In this document: positions 44,393 to 53,654 of the stretch, piece after piece
Position numbering within the stretch: the stretch's first letter is position 1
How the letters are laid out: every line of letters begins with the position of its first letter
Origin: Saccharomonospora marina XMU15
GTDB lineage: Bacteria; Actinomycetota; Actinomycetes; Mycobacteriales; Pseudonocardiaceae
Length of the DNA: 64,000 nucleotides
Reading direction: 5' to 3'
NCBI RefSeq assembly: GCF_000244955.1
Contig: NZ_CM001439.1
Location: 3,142,385 to 3,206,384 of the forward strand
The notes under the pieces: model-generated
Databases searched by the model: none
What the model saw: the letters and a program-made list of their open reading frames with translations, nothing else
What the model was told of the DNA's origin: nothing
Made by a program: the position numbers and the translations under genes

Positions 44393-45046
44393 GTGACGGC
44401 ACACGACGATCTCGCCCACCTCGACACGTCGATCTTGCCGCCACGGCAGCGACAGCTACTGGCGGTAATCCGGGACTGGGTGATCAGGCACGGCTACTCG
44501 CCGACGACGCGGCAACTCGCCGACGCCGTCGGCCTGCGGTCGACGTCCTCGGTGTCGAAACACCTGGCGAGCCTGGAGGAAACCGGGTTCCTGCGGCGTG
44601 GCGGCGCATTGTCCAGACCTATCGACGTTCGGATGTTCCTGCCGCGGCAGGCCGCCGACGAGCCCGAGGACGGCTCGGTGACCGTTCCCGTGGTCGGCGA
44701 GATCGCCGCGGGCGTCCCGATCGCCGCGGAGCAGCACGTCGACGACATGCTGCGGCTGCCGCGTGAACTGGCGGGCCGGGGCAACGTCTTCGGATTGCGG
44801 GTGCGCGGTGACTCGATGGTCGACGCGGCGATCTGTGACGGCGATCTCGTGGTGGTGCGGCAACAGCCGGAGGCCCACTCCGGCCAGATCGTCGCCGCGA
44901 TGATCGACGACGAGGCCACGGTGAAGGTGTATCGCCGCAGGGGTGGCCACGTGTACCTGGAGCCGCGCAACCCCGACTACGAGGTGATCGACGGCGACGA
45001 CGCCGTCGTACTGGGCATCGTCGTGTCCGTACTGCGCAGCCTCTGA
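44393..45046 (+). CDS. LexA-family repressor
   Basis: A 217-residue S24/LexA protein. The N-terminal winged HTH is PPRQRQLLAVIRDWVIRHGY through STSSVSKHLASLEETGFLRR. The self-cleavage site Ala106-Gly107 is in GEIAAGVPI, the catalytic Ser141 in RGDSMVDAAI and Lys178 in ATVKVY, so RecA-triggered autoproteolysis should be possible. The start is GTG at 44393; GTG at 44369 is possible. The usual neighbours of the main actinobacterial lexA (nrdR, LysM gene) are absent, so it may be a paralogue. Confidence 0.82.
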   Translation: MTAHDDLAHLDTSILPPRQRQLLAVIRDWVIRHGYSPTTRQLADAVGLRSTSSVSKHLASLEETGFLRRGGALSRPIDVRMFLPRQAADEPEDGSVTVPVVGEIAAGVPIAAEQHVDDMLRLPRELAGRGNVFGLRVRGDSMVDAAICDGDLVVVRQQPEAHSGQIVAAMIDDEATVKVYRRRGGHVYLEPRNPDYEVIDGDDAVVLGIVVSVLRSL

Positions 45047-45078
45047 GCGCAGCCTGGCGAGCGGCGCCGCGGCGGACC

Positions 45079-47640
45079 TCAGGCCGTCGACCGGTGGCCC
45101 AGCAGGCTGCGCAACCGCTCGAGCAGGTCGCTTCGGGACGTGCAGCCGAACCGCTGCCGCATCCTGGCGACGTGATACTCCACGGTCTTCGCCGAGATGA
45201 ACAGCCGCTGCCCGATCTCCTTGTAGGTGAAGCCGTCCACCACCAGCTCGGCGACCTCGCGTTCCCGCTCGCTGAGCGCTGCCGCCGCGCGCCGGGTGGG
45301 TTCGTCGGTCCCGTCCTGGCCGCCATGCCGATCGGTGCCCTGCCGCGACGTCGACGGCTGCAGTGCACGGGCACAGCCCAGCAGCCGCAGCATCGCCTTG
45401 CGGTCCGTGGTGCGGATCGCGGCCTGACCGGCGAGCCGGGCCCCGTCCCACCGCAGGCCCGCGGCGTGCAACCCACGCGCTGCCGACTCCACGGAGGCGG
45501 GGTCGATGTTCCCGGCAAGCACGTCGAGCCAACCGTGCGCGGCCGTGGCCAGCACCTTGAGATACGGGTGGTCGTCGGCCAGCGCGGCGAGTGCGGTGAC
45601 GTGAGGTTCGGCGGCGTCCAGTCGCTCGCTGACGATCGCGGCGTGCATCCGGTTCCACCGCAGCGGGGCCTCCCACAGTGGCGGGTTGCCGAGCTGGTCG
45701 AGCAGCGTCTCGGCCTCGGCCAGGTGCGGGGCCAACCGGTCCTGCTCGCCCAGCCTCGCCGCCACCACCGCCAGCTCACCGAGCGGCAGCAGGCAGAACA
45801 GATCCGTGGGGTGGCGCACGGCGACTTCCCTGGCCTGTTCCCAGGCGTCGCGTAGCGCAGCGAGGTCGCTCTCCCTGCGGGCGATCCCCGCCCGCAGCGC
45901 CGAGGCCACCAGTGCGTCGCGAGGCTCCAGCTTGTCCGGCGAACCGCCCACGTCGGACAGTAGCCGCCCGGCGATCTCGGTGTCGCCGCGCAGCATCGCT
46001 GCCCAGGCCCGCAACAGCCGGTGCCTGCGGACGGCGAGCGCGCCTCCCATCCGCGCTGCCTCCGCGCGCCGCAGCACCGAGTCGGCGACCGTGAACTCGC
46101 CACAGTGCAGGGCCACGAGCGCGGCCAGAGCGGCGGGCGTGTCGGGCAGCAGTTCCGCGCGGCCCACCGGTTCCAGCATCGACGATGCGCGGGTGAGCGT
46201 GGCCAGCGCGGTGGCGGCGGCTTCGGTCACCGACTGCCGGACGCCTTGCGCCAGTTGGGTGAGGACGCTGTTGACCAACACGGGTGGGCCGCCGCCTTCG
46301 CGCTCGGCCAGCAGTTGTTGCGCCGGTGCCAGTTGCCCGGTGCCGATGAGGGCGAGCACGGCGAACGCCGTGCCGGAGACCGAACCCGCCCAGCGGTGCA
46401 ATTCGGCGCTGGACCCGAGCAGGCCACGATGCGCCAGCACCGTGCCCGCGACGTGGGCGGCTGCCGCCCTGTCGGCGTCCTCCGCGCCGGAAAGCACACC
46501 GTCGGCCAGCCGAAGTGCGGTGTCGAGGTCACCGCACAGTGCCGCGGCCCGTGCCCGGCGTCCCGCCAGCGCGGCGGCGGGCGAGCCCGCCGCAGTGGCC
46601 GCGGCGTACAGTTCGGCGGCCAGTTCCGGCGAGTCCGCGAAGGCCTCGTCGGCTGCCTCCTCGAACGCGGCCGCGATACCGCTGCCGCCCACTCCCGTGC
46701 CGAGCAACGGGCGCACCAGCGCCAGCAACGGACCACCCCGCTCACGCTGCGCCTCGACGAGTCCGCGGTGCACGGCCAGTCTGCGTTCCGCCGGGGTGAG
46801 CGCGGTGATCGCGCGCCTGGCGATCGGCAGCAACGCACCGCCGCGGTCGAGCATCCCGGTGGCGCGGGCGGCGTCGAGCAGTTCCCACGCGGCGTCGGCG
46901 TCGAGTCCCAGCAGGGCGGTGAGCAGTTCGGCCTGCAACTCCGGAGCCACCGCCTTGGCGAGCAGCAACTGGTGCAGTCGCGGGTCGAGGCGGTCCAGCT
47001 CGGACTGGAAACGGGTGAGTGCCGCGTGCGGCACGCGGAAGGGAGCGGCAGGCGGCGACTGCTCGGCCTGCACGGGGCGCAATGCGTGCAGCACCCGGTC
47101 GACGTACCGCGGAACACCGCCGGTGTGGGCCTCCAGCGTTTCGGCCAGTTCGGCAGCCGCGCCGTCGCCGTCGAGCGCGTCGCCGAGCAGGGCGCGGACC
47201 CGCTCGGCGACGGCCGCGCGATCCAGTGGCCGCAGCAGCACCGCCTGACGCGCGCGTTCGAGCACGCCGGTCAGTTAGGTGAGCGCGCGGCGCCGCGACC
47301 AGGGCCTGCGCGCGACGACGAGCGATCCGTTCTGCCGCGCGGCCAGTTCCGCCAGCCGCTCCAGGTGGCCCGACGGCAGCCGGTGCGCGTCGTCCACCAG
47401 GATGGCGGCCCGCGCGCAGCGCGCCGGGTCGGTCAGCGCCTCCTGTGTGTCGAGCACGGGCACGTCGGCGCGCCGGTAGCCGCGACCCAACTCGGCGAGC
47501 AGTGTGGTCTTCCCATATCCGCCAGGAGCGACGATCATTGCGCGTAGCGGCGCGAGCGGGTTGTCGGCGACGGCGGTGAGCAGTTCACCAGCTTCGTCAC
47601 CGATGACGAGCTGACCCGCCCGCTCGGACTCGTACCGCAC
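45079..47640 (-). pseudogene. iniR: IniR-like LuxR/AAA regulator interrupted by an in-frame stop
   Basis: Two leftward frames in the same phase form one protein of about 852 codons. The first (47275-47640, 121 residues) has the P-loop GGYGKTT and Walker B-like AAILVDDAHRLP. The second (45079-47265, 728 residues) starts at the next GTG and ends in a LuxR HTH (LSEREREVAELVVDGFTYKE through ISAKTVEYHVARMRQRFG). A TAA at 47275-47277 separates them; removing it reads RRALT-x-LTGVLERAR continuously. The total length and the position divergent from iniB match mycobacterial IniR (about 830 residues). Reinitiation at the GTG nine bases further on could still make two pieces. Confidence 0.75.
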
Positions 47641-47778
47641 GCTCGTGCTCCACCCCCATCACCGGACCGGCATCCCTAGTACCCCTAGCCGGGTAACGCC
47701 GGCATCCCTAGTGCGATCGCTCGGAGACTCGGAGTGATCTCCGATGCCGGGGCAGACGCTACCGGCTTACCGTCGCTT

Positions 47779-47793
47779 GGAACCAAAGGTTCC
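47779..47793. promoter_or_regulatory. Dyad in the iniR-iniB promoter gap
   Basis: GGAACC-AAA-GGTTCC is a perfect 15-bp dyad ending 53 bp before the chosen iniB start. It could be the IniR operator. The GGAACC half also resembles the -35 element of ECF sigma promoters, with TTGTCC about 16 bp further on. Confidence 0.55.
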
Positions 47794-47846
47794 TGATCTT
47801 GTCCGATATGTCCTTTTTGAGTAGCAATCCGATGGAGATAACCAAT

Positions 47847-48995
47847 ATGGGTCCGGTGCAGACGCTGCACGAATTCGCAACGAACCTCCTGAGCGACCCA
47901 CAGGCGCTGGCGGACTTCGACGCCGATCCGCAGGGGGTGTTGAATGCCGCCGGACTCGGGGACGTCACCGCCGCCGACGTGCGGGAGATCCTTCCGCTGG
48001 TGATGGACACCGCACCCGCCGCCGCCGGCGAGCCGCTCGGCTCGCTGGCGGCCACCGCCGATGTCACCGGCACTCTCGACAACGCCGTTACCCACCTCAG
48101 CGAGGCGGGTTCCACGCTGGTCGGTGGCGTGGCCGACGTCGCTTCCGGACCGCTGGGCGCGCTGCCCGACCTGAGCGGTGTGTTCGGCGGCGTCAGTGAC
48201 GTGGCAAGCGCGACCGGTCTGAACACCGTCACCGACGGCGTGCTCAACACCGTGTCCGATGTCGTGGACGGCGTGGCCGACACCGTCGACGAGGTGCCGG
48301 TGGCGGGCCCGCTGGTGGACGCCGCCGCAACCGACCTGCAGCACACCGTGGCCGGTGTGGGCGAACACCTCTACGACGGCAAGCTCGTCGGCGCGGTGGC
48401 CGACGGCGTCACCAACCACCTCGGCGACGCCGCGCTGGCAGGTGCCCTCGTCGACACCGTCAGCGGGCTGCCCGCCGTCGGCGAGCCGCTGGGCGGACTT
48501 GTCGAGACCGTGCGGTACGAGGGTGGCGCCATGCTCGGTGCCGCCAACGGTGCGCTCGGCTCCACCCCGATCGGTGAGCCGAGCGGCCAGGCGCTGGCCG
48601 CCGCGAACAACGACGGCGACTTCGACGCCACGGGTGACGTGGCCGACACACTGGACCACGTCGCGGCCGCCGCTCCGGCGCTGCCCGCCACGCCGTCCGT
48701 CGAGGACGCGGTCGGCACGGTCGAGGGCACCGTGGGCATGGTGCAGCACACCGTCAGCGACGTCACCGAGGACGTGCCCGTCGCGGGCACCGTTGTCGAC
48801 GACGTCAACGACGCGGTCGGCGACCTGGCAGGTTCCGACCTCGCCCAGGGCGTGGCCGTCATGGACCCGGTCGACACCGTGGTGGACACCGTCGACAGCG
48901 TCGGCGTCAGCGACCTCGGCAACCTCGCCGGTGGTCTGGACGTGCCCGGCACCGACAACCTGCCGAGCACCCAGGACCTCGACCTCGGCATGTGA
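47847..48995 (+). CDS. iniB: IniB N-terminal domain protein
   Basis: A 382-residue protein opening with the IniB N-terminal domain (TLHEFATNLLSDPQALADFD, then VLNAAGLGDVTAADVREILPL). The rest is a low-complexity Gly/Ala/Val/Asp-rich repeat of the form VxDTVxxVPVAGxxVD, probably an elongated surface or cell-wall structure. In mycobacteria iniBAC responds to cell-wall damage, but no iniA/iniC dynamin-like genes follow here. ATG at 47847 is chosen because GGAG lies nine bases before it; the frame is open to 47799. A strong terminator follows. Confidence 0.85.
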   Translation: MGPVQTLHEFATNLLSDPQALADFDADPQGVLNAAGLGDVTAADVREILPLVMDTAPAAAGEPLGSLAATADVTGTLDNAVTHLSEAGSTLVGGVADVASGPLGALPDLSGVFGGVSDVASATGLNTVTDGVLNTVSDVVDGVADTVDEVPVAGPLVDAAATDLQHTVAGVGEHLYDGKLVGAVADGVTNHLGDAALAGALVDTVSGLPAVGEPLGGLVETVRYEGGAMLGAANGALGSTPIGEPSGQALAAANNDGDFDATGDVADTLDHVAAAAPALPATPSVEDAVGTVEGTVGMVQHTVSDVTEDVPVAGTVVDDVNDAVGDLAGSDLAQGVAVMDPVDTVVDTVDSVGVSDLGNLAGGLDVPGTDNLPSTQDLDLGM

Positions 48996-49018
48996 GCCCG
49001 CACAGCGGCTGAAACCGT

Positions 49019-49064
49019 GGGCCTTGGGCCCGCTCTCCTCACAGAGCGGGCCCAAGGCCCTTTT
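49019..49064 (+). terminator. Strong rho-independent terminator after iniB
   Basis: A perfect 18-bp stem (49019-49036 pairing with 49043-49060), loop CCTCAC, followed by TTTT at 49061-49064. One of the strongest hairpins in the window. Confidence 0.92.
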
Positions 49065-49197
49065 CCGTGGTGCGGGCCGTGCGCTTCGTGACGGCAGCGA
49101 CACTCCTCATTCACCGCGCGCTGGGGCCCCATTTATGCCCGGGGGTTTGACTCCTCCCCGACGTCCGTTCCACCACGACGACGGGAGCGTAATCACG

Positions 49198-50547
49198 GTG
49201 ACGACAGCAGCATCGAACAGCAGCGACGGGCTCGGACGGCGAACCTTCCTGCGCGGCGGTGCCGCCGCGGGCGCGGCTTCGGCGTTCCTGGGCCTGATGG
49301 GGTCCGGCGCCAGGGCCGAGCAGGGCAGCCGCGGGCCGGTGCGTTACCAGCAGGCCGAGGACAACGGCGGCTACGGGCCGCTTCAGCCAGCACCCGGTGG
49401 TGAGCTGCTGCTGCCCGCGGGGTTCTCCTATGTCGCGTTCGGACACACGGCAACCCCGATGAGCGACGGCACGCCCACGCCGGGACGGCACGACGGCATG
49501 GCTGCCTTCGACGGTGAGAACGGCATGATCCGGCTCGTCCGCAACCACGAGCAGGGGTCCGGGCTCGCGTATGCCAACCCCAACTACGACCCGCTGGCCG
49601 CCGGTGGAACCACCACGATGGTGTTCGATCCGGAGTCCATGGCGCTGGTCAGCACCCACCCGACTCTCGCCGGAACGGTGCGCAACTGCGCGGGCGGGCC
49701 CACGCCGTCGGGAAGCTGGCTGTCCTGCGAGGAGACCTTCACCGGCCTCGACAGGCCCAAGCCGCACGGGTACGTGTTCGAGGTGCCCGCCGACGCCGAC
49801 GGCCCCGTCGACCCGGTGCCGTACAAGCAGATGGGACGGTTCGTCCACGAGGCCGTGGCGGTCGATCCGCGAACCGGGATCGTCTACGAGACCGAGGACC
49901 GGGGCAGCGCGGGCTTCTACCGGTTCCTTCCCGACGACAGGGACAACCTCGGTGCCGGTGGCAGGCTGCAGATGCTGGCGATCAAGGACCGGCCCGGCTA
50001 CGACACGCGGATCGGGCAGCGGGTCGGCAAACCGCTGCCCGTCGAGTGGGTCGACATCGCCGACCCCGACCCCGACAGCGACGACTCGCTGGCCGTCTTC
50101 TACCAGGGCCGCGACGGTGGTGGAGCGACGTTCGCACGGCTGGAGGGCGCCTGGTACGCAGGCGGTTCGGTCTTCATCAACTCGACCAGTGGCGGCGACG
50201 CCGGTCTCGGCCAGGTGTGGGAGTACCGGCCGCGCGGCGACTCCGGCGGCCAGCTCGTGCTCGTGTACGAGTCGACCGACCCGGAGCTGCTGCAAAGCCC
50301 CGACAACATCTGCGTCTCCCCCAACACCGGCGGACTGGTGCTGTGTGAGGACGGCGACGGCCGCGACTTCCTGCGCGGCGTCACCAACCGTGGCCAGATC
50401 TTCGACCTCGCGGCGTTGAACAGTTCCAGCACCAGCGAGCTGGCGGGTGCCACGTTCAGCCCCGACGGCCGGATTCTGTTCTTCAACGTGCAAAGCCCCG
50501 GCATCACCTACGCGGTGACCGGCCCCTGGGACAGGGGCGCCCTGTAG
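49198..50547 (+). CDS. PhoX-like (DUF839) Tat-exported protein
   Basis: A 449-residue DUF839/PhoX family protein. The N-terminus has a Tat signal (LGRRTFLRGGAAAGAASAFL). The mature part has the family's blocks: RNHEQGSG, NCAGGPTPSGSWLSCEETF, YVFEVPADADG, AVDPRTGIVYETEDRGSAGFYRFLP and SPDNICVSPNTGGLVLCEDG. PhoX is a calcium/iron alkaline phosphatase, but many DUF839 proteins are untested. The start is GTG at 49198 with GGGAG ahead; an ATG at 49135 is an alternative. Beta-propeller fold expected. Confidence 0.85.
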   Translation: MTTAASNSSDGLGRRTFLRGGAAAGAASAFLGLMGSGARAEQGSRGPVRYQQAEDNGGYGPLQPAPGGELLLPAGFSYVAFGHTATPMSDGTPTPGRHDGMAAFDGENGMIRLVRNHEQGSGLAYANPNYDPLAAGGTTTMVFDPESMALVSTHPTLAGTVRNCAGGPTPSGSWLSCEETFTGLDRPKPHGYVFEVPADADGPVDPVPYKQMGRFVHEAVAVDPRTGIVYETEDRGSAGFYRFLPDDRDNLGAGGRLQMLAIKDRPGYDTRIGQRVGKPLPVEWVDIADPDPDSDDSLAVFYQGRDGGGATFARLEGAWYAGGSVFINSTSGGDAGLGQVWEYRPRGDSGGQLVLVYESTDPELLQSPDNICVSPNTGGLVLCEDGDGRDFLRGVTNRGQIFDLAALNSSSTSELAGATFSPDGRILFFNVQSPGITYAVTGPWDRGAL

Positions 50548-50759
50548 GGCGGCCGCGGGCGTCCGGGTCGGCAAGTGAGCCCGCCGACCTGGACGCCCAG
50601 CGCCGCGGCGAGCAGGGCGACCGTCGCGCCGCACCGGACCCACGGCGGTCCGCGGACCACCTGGCTGGAACACCACGGCGGACGTCAGACACGTCACACG
50701 GAATGCGCCCCTGCAGGCAGGTGCTGGGGTCCGCACGACCGTCTGCTACGCTTCGCTCC

Positions 50760-50813
50760 ATGCGCCCGCTCATGACATCGTCACTGAACGTAGTAGTGAG
50801 GCGCGTCGGCTGA
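50760..50813 (+). CDS. Branched-chain amino acid leader peptide (attenuator)
   Basis: A 17-residue reading frame, MRPLMTSSLNVVVRRVG, rich in Val and Leu (six of 17, with a Val triplet). Its stop codon lies at 50811-50813, immediately after the 5' arm of a strong hairpin (50801-50832). That is the classical layout of ribosome-dependent attenuation of branched-chain amino acid genes. No ribosome site precedes the ATG. A TACGCT hexamer at 50747-50752 could be a -10 that makes the transcript start at or near the ATG (leaderless). The remaining bases of the 364-bp gap 50548-50911 show nothing else. Confidence 0.6.
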   Translation: MRPLMTSSLNVVVRRVG

Positions 50814-50832
50814 ACCCAGGTCGCCGACGCGC
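50801..50832 (+). promoter_or_regulatory. Attenuator hairpin
   Basis: A perfect 10-bp stem (GCGCGTCGGC at 50801-50810, complement at 50823-50832) with a 12-nt loop that contains the leader-peptide stop codon. Seven bases in the loop (CCAGGTC, 50816-50822) can pair with GACCTGG at 50868-50874, offering an alternative or pseudoknotted structure. No T-run follows. Confidence 0.6.
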
Positions 50833-50911
50833 AGCGTTGTCGACCACGGTTGTCGAATCCTTCTCGGGACCTGGCCCGGATCTCTTCGGTTCCTCGAGTT
50901 GGAGTCCCATG

Positions 50912-51202
50912 ATGTCTCTCGATGTCGGTTCTGCTTCGTATCACATCCGCTCCGCCCGGCCGTCGTTCCCGGCACGACGCCGGATCGCCACGTATTTCAC
51001 CGGCGGCGTCGACGGCCTGCTGGCGCTCTCGGCAGCCCTGCGGCAAGGTGGCTACCGGGTGCAGGACCTGTCCGTGGACGTCCGCGACGGCGTTACCGAA
51101 GGCAGCATGGTGTGCACCGTCCTGATCAGCGACGGCGGTGTGGAGCCGCTGCTGGACCACCTTCGAGCACTACCCCCGGTCGTCTCCTCCGAACTGCTGT
51201 GA
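50912..51202 (+). CDS. Small ACT-like domain protein
   Basis: A 96-residue protein whose core (RIATYFTGGVDGLLALSAAL, GGYRVQDLSVDVRDG, SMVCTVLISDG, LLDHLRALPPVVSSELL) follows the beta-alpha-beta-beta-alpha-beta pattern of ACT domains, as in IlvN/IlvM small subunits of acetolactate synthase. It lacks the rest of IlvN and no ilvB is adjacent. ATG at 50912 (or 50909) is chosen with GGAG just upstream. The branched-chain leader peptide and hairpin ahead support a role in branched-chain amino acid regulation. Confidence 0.65.
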   Translation: MSLDVGSASYHIRSARPSFPARRRIATYFTGGVDGLLALSAALRQGGYRVQDLSVDVRDGVTEGSMVCTVLISDGGVEPLLDHLRALPPVVSSELL

Positions 51203-51256
51203 AGCCGGCGTCAGCTCCGGGCTGCCACGCCGTTCCGGCAGGACCGGCGCTGGTGA

Positions 51257-52417
51257 TCAGCCGGCGGTGACGGCGCGATAGATCTCCTCGAACCGAGCCA
51301 GCGTCCGTTCGTGGCCGTGCGACACGGCGATGGAGCGACTCACCGTGCCCATGCCGCGTCGTAGCTCCTCATAGGACAGTATCCGGTCCAGTGTCGCGGC
51401 GAGCCCCGCGACATCGCCTGGCTCGACGAGAAAGCCGTTCTCTCCCGGTGAGACCAGGTGTGGCAGCGCGACCGCGTTCGCCGCGACAACCGGCAGGCCA
51501 CTGGCCAGCGCCTCGAGGGTCGCGATGCTCTGCAGTTCGGCGATGCCGGGGATCGCGAAGACATCCGCGGCCTGGTACACCGACGGCAACTGCTCGTCGG
51601 GCACGAACCCGAGGAAGTGCACGTGTGGGCCCACCCCGACCTGCTCGGCGAGCCGTTGCAACTCCGGGCGGCGGGTGCCCTCCCCCGCGAGCACCAGTTG
51701 GGCGTCGAGGTGGCGCAGCCGCGCGAAGGCACGGATGAGTTCGTCGATCCGCTTCTCGGCATCGAGCCTTCCCACGAACGCGATCGTGGGAAGGTCGGGC
51801 AGCCCCAGTTCCTTACGGATCGCGGCGGCGGAGTCCGCCGGTGGGTGGAACCGCACGGTGTCGACTCCGCACGAGACCGGTTCGACGTGCCGGGCGAAGC
51901 CGTGCTCGGCCAGCAGCGCCGCGGCGGTGGGAGTGGGTGCGGTGACGTAGTCCGTACGGCGGTAGATGCGGCGGAAGTCGCGCCAGGCGAGGTCGGCGAC
52001 GGGCGCGTGCAGCCGCCGGGGCAGGTACGGAAGCAGGTTGTCGGGCATGAAGTGGTTGGTCGCGACGACGGGAATGTCGTATCGTTGCGCGGCCCTGATA
52101 GCGGCGCGACCGATGGTGAAGTGGTCCTGCGTGTGGACCACCTCCGGCCGCACGGCGGCGACGATGCGCCGAACGATGAGCGGCACCCCTGGCGGAGGGA
52201 CGAAGCGCACCCTGGGGTGGATCAGCAGTGGGAGCGAGCGCAGCCGGTGCAGCCGCACGCCACCGTCGCGGACGTCCTGCCGTGGACCGGTCTCGGAGGC
52301 GCACACCACATGCACGTCGTGGCCACGCTCGGCCAGGCCCTTCGCGAGCCGGTCGGCGAAGAAGGAGCTCCCGCTGAGGTCGGGCGGATAGGTGTCGGTC
52401 GCAATCAGCACTCGCAT
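51257..52417 (-). CDS. GT4 family glycosyltransferase
   Basis: A 386-residue GT-B glycosyltransferase. The N-terminal domain starts MRVLIATDTYPPDLSGSSFF; the C-terminal domain has IAFVGRLDAEKRIDELIRAF and the sugar-nucleotide EX7E region (GIAELQSIATLEALASGLP). The fold matches PimB-like and diacylglycerol glucosyl/mannosyltransferases, so an envelope glycolipid is a likely acceptor. It begins 2 bp after the stop of the DMT-family gene and is co-transcribed with it. Confidence 0.87.
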   Translation of the reverse strand: MRVLIATDTYPPDLSGSSFFADRLAKGLAERGHDVHVVCASETGPRQDVRDGGVRLHRLRSLPLLIHPRVRFVPPPGVPLIVRRIVAAVRPEVVHTQDHFTIGRAAIRAAQRYDIPVVATNHFMPDNLLPYLPRRLHAPVADLAWRDFRRIYRRTDYVTAPTPTAAALLAEHGFARHVEPVSCGVDTVRFHPPADSAAAIRKELGLPDLPTIAFVGRLDAEKRIDELIRAFARLRHLDAQLVLAGEGTRRPELQRLAEQVGVGPHVHFLGFVPDEQLPSVYQAADVFAIPGIAELQSIATLEALASGLPVVAANAVALPHLVSPGENGFLVEPGDVAGLAATLDRILSYEELRRGMGTVSRSIAVSHGHERTLARFEEIYRAVTAG

Positions 52418-52419
52418 GT

Positions 52420-53292
52420 TCAGCTCTTCTCGGCGACGTTCACAGCGGCGTACGAGCGGACGAGTACCACCACACCGACGACTATGACCGCGGCCGACAG
52501 GCCCATCGACGCGGTCCTGAGGGCCGTCTCCGGCATTGGCTCGCCGAGAACCAGCACACCGACGGAGGACGCGGCGACAGGATCGCTGATCTCCAGCATG
52601 GCGAACGCCAGTGCGAAGCGTCGCATTCTGTACGCGTGTTGCTGGGCGATTCCCCCGATGGAGAGCAGCACCACGATCGCCAGGGTCAGCCAGTCGAGCA
52701 CGGCCGCCGGGTCGGCCAGTGCCCGGTGCCCGACGACTCCGACCAGTGCTGAGCCCACCCCGAAGGTGACTCCGGCGGCGAAGCCGAGCGCGATCGCCTT
52801 GGCGCTGCCGGTGAAGACGAGCCAGGACACAGCCATCGCCGCGGCGTTCAGGCCCAGCGTCACGACGGTGAGCAGCAGCGCCGGTGGCAGGCTCAACATC
52901 GGGTCCTTCGGGGTGTGCGGCAAAGCCAGCACCAGCCCGATCAGCCCCACCACGATGGCCACCGAGCCCGCCAGTTCGGGCAGCCGGATGCGGCGACGAT
53001 CGAGCACGGCCTTGGTGATCACGGCGAACAGCAGGCCTGTGGTGCCCGACGGTTGGATGATGCTGACCGGCCCCAAGCTGAGCGCCACGACGTGCAGTGC
53101 CACCCCCGCCGCGGCGAAGGCCGCCCCGAGCAGCCATCGAGGCTGCTTGACCAGCCGCCCGAAGAACCGCAGCTGCCCACCACCCAGTGCCCAGCTTCGT
53201 ACCGCCACTCGCTCCTGCAACGCCGATCCCACGGCGATGAACATGGCCCCGGTGACCGCCATGGCGACGGCGAAGGCGAGCACGGTACTCAA
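52420..53292 (-). CDS. DMT/EamA-like membrane transporter
   Basis: A 290-residue protein with about nine or ten membrane segments in two homologous halves, resembling DMT-type and NIPA-like proteins common in actinobacteria (LQERVAVRSWALGGGQ, LSLGPVSIIQPSGTTGLLFA). The start is TTG at 53292, selected by AGGAGG nine bases upstream. It is coupled to the GT4 gene with 2 bp between, so it may move the glycosyltransferase's substrate or product. That link is inferred. Confidence 0.78.
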   Translation of the reverse strand: MSTVLAFAVAMAVTGAMFIAVGSALQERVAVRSWALGGGQLRFFGRLVKQPRWLLGAAFAAAGVALHVVALSLGPVSIIQPSGTTGLLFAVITKAVLDRRRIRLPELAGSVAIVVGLIGLVLALPHTPKDPMLSLPPALLLTVVTLGLNAAAMAVSWLVFTGSAKAIALGFAAGVTFGVGSALVGVVGHRALADPAAVLDWLTLAIVVLLSIGGIAQQHAYRMRRFALAFAMLEISDPVAASSVGVLVLGEPMPETALRTASMGLSAAVIVVGVVVLVRSYAAVNVAEKS

Positions 53293-53519
53293 GCCTTCGC
53301 GCCTCCTGTCGTCGCAAAGCTGGCGATCCACCCCGCGCCCGGCCGCGGTCGCGCCTGCGAGCGCTTCGGCGGCGACACGTTCGGCATGGTGGGCGAGCCC
53401 TCCGATCGACGGTAGACCGAGCGGGCAGGTCGGCGGGTGACCCACTCGGGCTGCCCATTCTTCCGGGTCCTCACTCAACGCCACCGGGTGATTCGGTACA
53501 GCGCGTTCCCGCCACCGAA

Positions 53520-53533
53520 CCCCCGTACGGGGG
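53520..53533. other. 14-bp perfect palindrome
   Basis: CCCCCGTACGGGGG lies in the 362-bp gap (53293-53654) between the divergent DMT gene and the alpha/beta hydrolase. G-tract/C-tract dyads of this form resemble sites of CsoR/RcnR-type regulators, but no such gene is near. Nothing else was recognised in this gap. Confidence 0.4.
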
Positions 53534-53654
53534 ATAGCGGCAGTCAGCACCTCGACCGGCGCGGCACAAGAGGTACCGGGGCACCTCGTCACCGCCTTCA
53601 GCACGCTACAAGTAGGGTTGCCAGGCACACCGGCGGAGGTCGACGATCACACCC

